NCBI RefSeq assembly: GCF_003473545.1
Contig: NZ_QUCM01000009.1
Location: forward strand, 40,051 to 104,050
DNA: 64,000 bases
Reading direction: 5' to 3'
Source of the DNA: Clostridium sp. AM22-11AC
GTDB lineage: Bacteria > Bacillota > Clostridia > Lachnospirales > Lachnospiraceae
The notes under the pieces are model-generated. The model worked only from the letters and a program-made list of their open reading frames with translations, did no database searches and had not been told where the DNA came from. This document shows, in pieces, positions 60,483 to 64,000 of this stretch. The position numbers and the translations under genes were made by a program. Every line of letters begins with the position of its first letter. The first letter of the stretch is position 1.

Positions 60483-62096
60483 ATGAAACAACAGATTTAC
60501 AATACTGCACTTTATCTTAGGTTAAGCCGAGATGATGAATTACAGGGCGAAAGTTCCAGCATTACCACACAGAGAAGTATGTTGCGTTTATATGCAAAAG
60601 AACATCATTTGAATGTCATTGATGAATATATTGATGACGGCTGGTCGGGAACAAATTTTGACAGACCGAGTTTTCAAAGAATGATTGAGGATATAGAGGC
60701 AGGAAAAATCAACTGTGTTGTAACGAAAGACCTTTCCCGTCTTGGCAGAAATTATATTATGACAGGACAATATACAGAATTGTATTTCCCTAGTCATAAT
60801 GTCCGCTACATAGCGATTGATGACGGTGTAGACAGCGAAAAAGGCGAAAGTGAGATTGCACCATTTAAGAACATCATCAATGAATGGGTGGCAAGAGATA
60901 CAAGCCGTAAAGTCAAATCAGCATTTAAGACAAAGTTTGCGGAGGGGGCTCATTACGGTGCTTATGCTCCGTTAGGATATAAGAAACACCCTGACATCAA
61001 AGGAAAACTGTTGGTTGATGATGAAACAAAATGGATTATTGAAAAAATCTTTTCCCTAGCCTATCAAGGTTACGGAAGTGCAAAAATCACAAAGCAGTTA
61101 AGAGCAGAAAAAGTTCCGACAGCGTCATGGCTAAATTTTACAAGATACGGTACTTTTGCACATATCTTTGAGGGAAAACCCGAAAGTAAGCGTTATGAGT
61201 GGACGATTGCTCATGTCAAGGCGATATTGAAAAGTGAGGTTTATATCGGAAACAGTGTTCACAATATGCAGTCTACGGTATCGTTCAAGAGCAAAAAGAA
61301 AGTGCGTAAGCCCGAAAGTGAATGGTTTCGAGTAGAAAACACTCACGAGCCGATTATTGACAAGGAAGTGTTCTATCGTGTGCAGGAGCAGATAAAATCA
61401 AGACGCAGACAGACAAAGGAAAAGGCAACGCCGATTTTTGCAGGGCTTGTCAAGTGTGCGGATTGTGGTTGGTCTATGAGATTTGGAACGAATAAGACAA
61501 ATAAAACGCCTTACAGTTATTATGCTTGCAGTTACTACGGGCAGTTTGGCAAAGGTAATTGTTCTATGCACTACATTCGTTATGATGTGCTGTATCAAGC
61601 CGTATTGGAACGCTTGCAGTATTGGGCTAAGGCAGTACAGCAGGACGAAGAAAAGGTATTGAACAAGATACAGAAAGCTGGCAATGCAGAGAGAATACGG
61701 GAAAAGAAGAAAAAGGCAAGTACATTGAAGAAAGCCGAGAACAGACAAAATGAGATTGACCGTTTATTTGCGAAAATGTATGAAGATAGAGCCTGTGAGA
61801 AGATAACAGAGCGAAATTTTGTGATGTTGTCCAGCAAGTACCAAAAAGAACAGATAGAACTGGAACAGCAGATAACAAGCCTAAGAGAAGAACTAAGTAA
61901 AATGGAACAGGATATGATAGGTGCTGAAAAGTGGATTGAGTTAATCAAGGAATATTCCGTACCAAAGGAACTGACAGCACCATTATTAAATGCCATGATA
62001 GAAAAAATCCTCATACATGAAGCAACAACGAATGAGGATAACGAAAGAATACAGGAAATTGAGATATATTACCGATTTATTGGAAGAGTTGAGTAA
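60483..62096 (+). CDS. tnpX: TnpX-type large serine recombinase
   Basis: 537 residues. Resolvase-fold N-terminus with the nucleophile in YLRLSRDDELQGESSSITTQ, CVVTKDLSRLGRNYIMTG and a recombinase domain. A zinc-ribbon CADCG ... CSYYGQFGKGNC follows at about 325-360, then a coiled-coil (about 390-480) and a C-terminal DUF4368-like segment. These enzymes excise and insert elements at GA-core sites. GGAGGATAAC precedes the ATG. It is the right-most gene of the inner element, 32 bp from the junction. Confidence 0.93.
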   Translation: MKQQIYNTALYLRLSRDDELQGESSSITTQRSMLRLYAKEHHLNVIDEYIDDGWSGTNFDRPSFQRMIEDIEAGKINCVVTKDLSRLGRNYIMTGQYTELYFPSHNVRYIAIDDGVDSEKGESEIAPFKNIINEWVARDTSRKVKSAFKTKFAEGAHYGAYAPLGYKKHPDIKGKLLVDDETKWIIEKIFSLAYQGYGSAKITKQLRAEKVPTASWLNFTRYGTFAHIFEGKPESKRYEWTIAHVKAILKSEVYIGNSVHNMQSTVSFKSKKKVRKPESEWFRVENTHEPIIDKEVFYRVQEQIKSRRRQTKEKATPIFAGLVKCADCGWSMRFGTNKTNKTPYSYYACSYYGQFGKGNCSMHYIRYDVLYQAVLERLQYWAKAVQQDEEKVLNKIQKAGNAERIREKKKKASTLKKAENRQNEIDRLFAKMYEDRACEKITERNFVMLSSKYQKEQIELEQQITSLREELSKMEQDMIGAEKWIELIKEYSVPKELTAPLLNAMIEKILIHEATTNEDNERIQEIEIYYRFIGRVE

Positions 62097-62124
62097 TCAA
62101 CAAGAGTAATATTTTTAACTAAGG

Positions 62125-63168
62125 GAAACCGGCGAAGAGTTGCCTTCAATTACAGAAGCAAAGAAACTTGCTAATTTATACAAAGTTCCATTTGCAACAT
62201 TTTATTTATCTAATCCACCTGAGAAAAAAACAAAAGCTTATACCGATCGTAGGACATACAATGATACTGTTTATAGAGAAACAAGTTATGAATTGTGGTC
62301 TGAAATTGGTAGAATAACTGGTAATAGGCAAATTATAGTTAATCTATCTGATGATACGGAATATAGGAGCTTGCCCAGCGTTGGCCCGAAATTAAGCGAA
62401 AAACAGATAGCAGATGTAATAAGAAAGTATTTTGAATTAGATTTGCCATTTAAGAATAAATCAGCATATAGAAATAATGGATTTAATTATTATAGAGCCC
62501 TTTTAGAACATTATGGGATAATGGTTGCTCAGATAACTGGAGTATCATTGTCTGAGATGCGAGGCATTTCTATGTATTATGATACATTTCCTATCATTGC
62601 AATTAATAATAAAGATTTTGAGAGAGCTAAAGTTTTTTCATTATTTCATGAAGTTGCACATTTGGTTAGAAGGTCTTCATCATTATGCTTAATAGATTTT
62701 GATGAGCGTAATGATGAAGAAGAAAAAATATGTGATAGAATTGCTGCAGAAGTATTAATGCCAGAAGAAAGTTTTAGATATGTGTCATCAAATGCGCTTA
62801 ATTTATATGGTGATTGGTCAGATTTATGTTTAATATCTATTGCGGATAAGTATGCAGTAAGCACATTTTCGGTAGTAAGAAGGTTAAGAGAATTAGATAT
62901 TATTAATGGGTCAGATTATTATTCTATATACAAGAGGATTAGTGACTCATTTAAAGAAGAACAGGATTCTATTATTCAGAATAAGAAAGATAGAGAATTC
63001 AAAGTAAAATATTATATTACCTACTTGAGTAAAGAAGGCTATTTGTTTCCAAAGAAAGTGTTATCTGCTTATAGCAGAGGTGATATATCATATGGTGAGA
63101 TGTGTAGTACACTTAGTATAAAAGGTAAACACATAAGTAATATAGAACGGGCGGTGATGTTCATATGA
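62125..63168 (+). pseudogene. 3' fragment of the XRE-ImmA/IrrE metallopeptidase gene
   Basis: In frame from the junction the sequence reads ETGEELPSITEAKKLANLYK, then PFATFYLSNPPEKK. The IrrE-like zinc motif is in FSLFHEVAHLV (HExxH), with EEEKICDRIAAEVLMPEE after it. About 347 residues remain; the HTH start is at 54063. A TTG at 62140 might start a truncated protein, but no ribosome site is evident. In the intact form this protein likely cleaves or controls a partner, the DUF4411 protein that overlaps its 3' end by 4 bp (inference). Confidence 0.85.
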
Positions 63169-63614
63169 GTAAAAAGTATGTAATAGATGCCTGTGCACTT
63201 ATTAATGCATCAAAGAACTATAATATGACTAAGAAAGCATTTTCACATATATGGCAGGCTTTTAATGAACTTGTAGAAAATGGACAACTTATTTCAAGTT
63301 CGGAAATATTTGAAGAATTAAAAGATGATGATATTGTAAAATGGGCAAAGGAACACAAAGATGCTTTTTTGCCTTTATCAAAAGAAGTACAGTTAAAGAC
63401 TACAGAAATATTACAACAATTTCCACAAATAATAAAAATTCAAACAAAGGGAAGCTCAAATGGAGATCCATTTTTGATTGCAACAGCTATTTTAGAAGAT
63501 GGGATTATAGTAACTGATGAAGGAAACAAGAATAATGGAATTCCAATGGTATGTGAATCATTAGGTGTAGAGTATATGAAACTTAATGATATGTTAGATG
63601 AGGTATTGGAGTAA
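63165..63614 (+). CDS. DUF4411 (PIN-like) protein, probable partner of the ImmA/IrrE protein
   Basis: 149 residues. KYVIDACALINASKNYNM at the start (first acidic residue of a PIN-like site), GQLISSSEIFEELKDDD, SNGDPFLIATAILEDGIIVTDEG (further acids). DUF4411 genes sit after XRE-ImmA/IrrE genes in many mobile elements and are viewed as toxin-like nucleases. The ATGA overlap with the upstream gene means translation was coupled to it; with that gene interrupted its expression may be altered. Confidence 0.82.
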   Translation: MSKKYVIDACALINASKNYNMTKKAFSHIWQAFNELVENGQLISSSEIFEELKDDDIVKWAKEHKDAFLPLSKEVQLKTTEILQQFPQIIKIQTKGSSNGDPFLIATAILEDGIIVTDEGNKNNGIPMVCESLGVEYMKLNDMLDEVLE

Positions 63615-63620
63615 TGAATT

Positions 63621-63647
63621 AGAGGGGGAGAAATCCTTCTCTTTTTT
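63621..63647 (+). terminator. Terminator after DUF4411
   Basis: AGAGGGGGA and TCCTTCTCT pair with G-T wobbles around GAAA, then a T-run. Confidence 0.7.
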
Positions 63648-63728
63648 GTTTGTATTATTCCGATAAACGATGTATAATCAAACTAGTTTTATGTTTCTGC
63701 TTATGTATGATTTTGAAGAGGTAAGATT

Positions 63729-63914
63729 ATGGAGTATTTAACGACTGTGGAATTATCAGAAAGATGGAATATCACTTCACGTCGAATAGGTGTTTTATGT
63801 GCAGAAGGAAGAATTGAAGGTGCAATAAAAAAAGGAAAAACATGGTTAATTCCTTCAGATGCAATAAAGCCTGCTGATGGACGATACAAGAAAAATCAGA
63901 AAAGTAAGATGTAA
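63729..63914 (+). CDS. Small helix-turn-helix DNA-binding protein
   Basis: 61 residues. TTVELSERWNITSRRIGVLCAEGRIEGAIKKGKTWLIP is a MerR/excisionase-like winged helix; GAGGT precedes the start. It may be a second directionality factor or a regulator of genes beyond the window. After it (63915-64000) only a CACACC/GGTGTG hairpin is seen. Confidence 0.75.
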   Translation: MEYLTTVELSERWNITSRRIGVLCAEGRIEGAIKKGKTWLIPSDAIKPADGRYKKNQKSKM

Positions 63915-64000
63915 TACGAAACAGGATTTATAAATATATGAGAATATATAACTAAAACTTCCCACACCGATGTGGTGTGTTGAACCTTGAAAATTCAATA

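Larger units (their letters stand above)
54199..62128. mobile_element. TnpX-type mobilizable element with Tn916-like oriT/MobT, inserted in the ImmA/IrrE gene
   Basis: About 7.93 kb bounded by GGGAAA at 54193-54198 and 62123-62128. The two halves of the host gene join perfectly when it is removed. It carries a large serine recombinase (60483-62096), TnpW-like protein, MobT relaxase, Tn916-type oriT, and cargo including a DfrF-like DHFR. The layout resembles Tn6218-like and Tn4451-family elements (recalled, not searched). The shared GGGAAA contains the GA dinucleotide used by TnpX-type recombinases (established for Tn4451). No conjugation machinery is present. Confidence 0.88.
47880..64000. 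mobile_element. Integrative mobilizable element next to guaA (right end beyond window)
   Basis: Downstream of guaA the GC content and codon use shift and the genes become XRE regulator, excisionase-like protein, tyrosine integrase, TnpV-like protein, MobC, MOBP-like relaxase, ImmA/IrrE-DUF4411 pair and an HTH gene. Two direct GGTACTAAA repeats (47880-47888, 47891-47899) may be integrase arm sites. A second element is inserted within it (54199-62128). The exact left boundary is inferred from gene order; the right end and the duplicate att site lie outside the window. No coupling protein or type IV secretion genes are visible, so it is at most mobilizable from what is seen. Confidence 0.75.

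Overview
The window looks like a Lachnospiraceae-type Clostridia chromosome. The protein families, strong AGGAGG-type ribosome sites, SigA-like promoters, a YesM/YesN two-component pair, a SpoVB-like flippase and heterodimeric ABC exporters all fit a Gram-positive gut anaerobe. Gene identities come from reading the translations and motifs; no database search was run. About 1-47.8 kb is chromosomal backbone. About 47.9 kb to the window end is a nested set of AT-richer mobile elements.

Backbone, left to right. (1) 1-6.0 kb, minus strand: a purine/urate-degradation type cluster with an NCS2 permease (cut by the window edge), carbamate kinase, YgeW carbamoyltransferase, YgeY peptidase-like hydrolase, and a diaminopropionate ammonia-lyase split by a one-base deficit in an A7 run. 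(2) Two tRNA-Leu genes (AAG, CAG). (3) An alkyltransferase-like protein, a YesM/YesN pair, an HPr-like protein without the catalytic His, and an MBL-fold hydrolase. (4) A tetrahydrofolate riboswitch and folT, then a SpoVB-like flippase. (5) nifS-iscU-mnmA (Fe-S and tRNA thiolation) coupled to an SH3/amidase lipoprotein. (6) An unusual fusion of a TetM/EF-G-like translational GTPase with a YacP/Rae1-type NYN nuclease, coupled to a FliB-like gene. (7) An Mrp-type ATPase, a small alarmone synthetase, a GNAT enzyme, lrgAB and pepF. (8) pyrF-pyrK-pyrD-pyrE, followed by small membrane proteins. (9) An M29-like aminopeptidase, a heterodimeric ABC exporter behind an attenuator-like leader, and a second alarmone synthetase. 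(10) mgtE behind a ~410-nt structured leader, a GlcD-like oxidase, and guaA.

Mobile region. Immediately downstream of guaA lies an integrative mobilizable element: XRE regulator with palindromic operators, excisionase-like protein, tyrosine integrase, TnpV-like protein, a striking array of ten hairpins, MobC and a MOBP-like relaxase. It also carries an ImmA/IrrE-DUF4411 (toxin-antitoxin-like) pair and extends past the window. A second element of about 7.93 kb (54199-62128) has inserted inside the ImmA/IrrE gene. A GGGAAA motif lies at both junctions, and removing the insert restores one open reading frame. The inner element carries a DfrF-like trimethoprim-insensitive DHFR, a RibD-C/DHFR-family protein, a DinB-like protein, DUF3781 and GyrI-like genes, a Tn916/ICEBs1-type oriT, a MobT relaxase, a nine-unit degenerate repeat array, a TnpW-like protein and a TnpX-type large serine recombinase.

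Most worth follow-up: the GTPase-NYN fusion (a possible ribosome-targeted ribonuclease), the mgtE leader RNA, the 109-bp super-repeat hairpin array, and the nested element that disrupts the ImmA/IrrE-DUF4411 pair.
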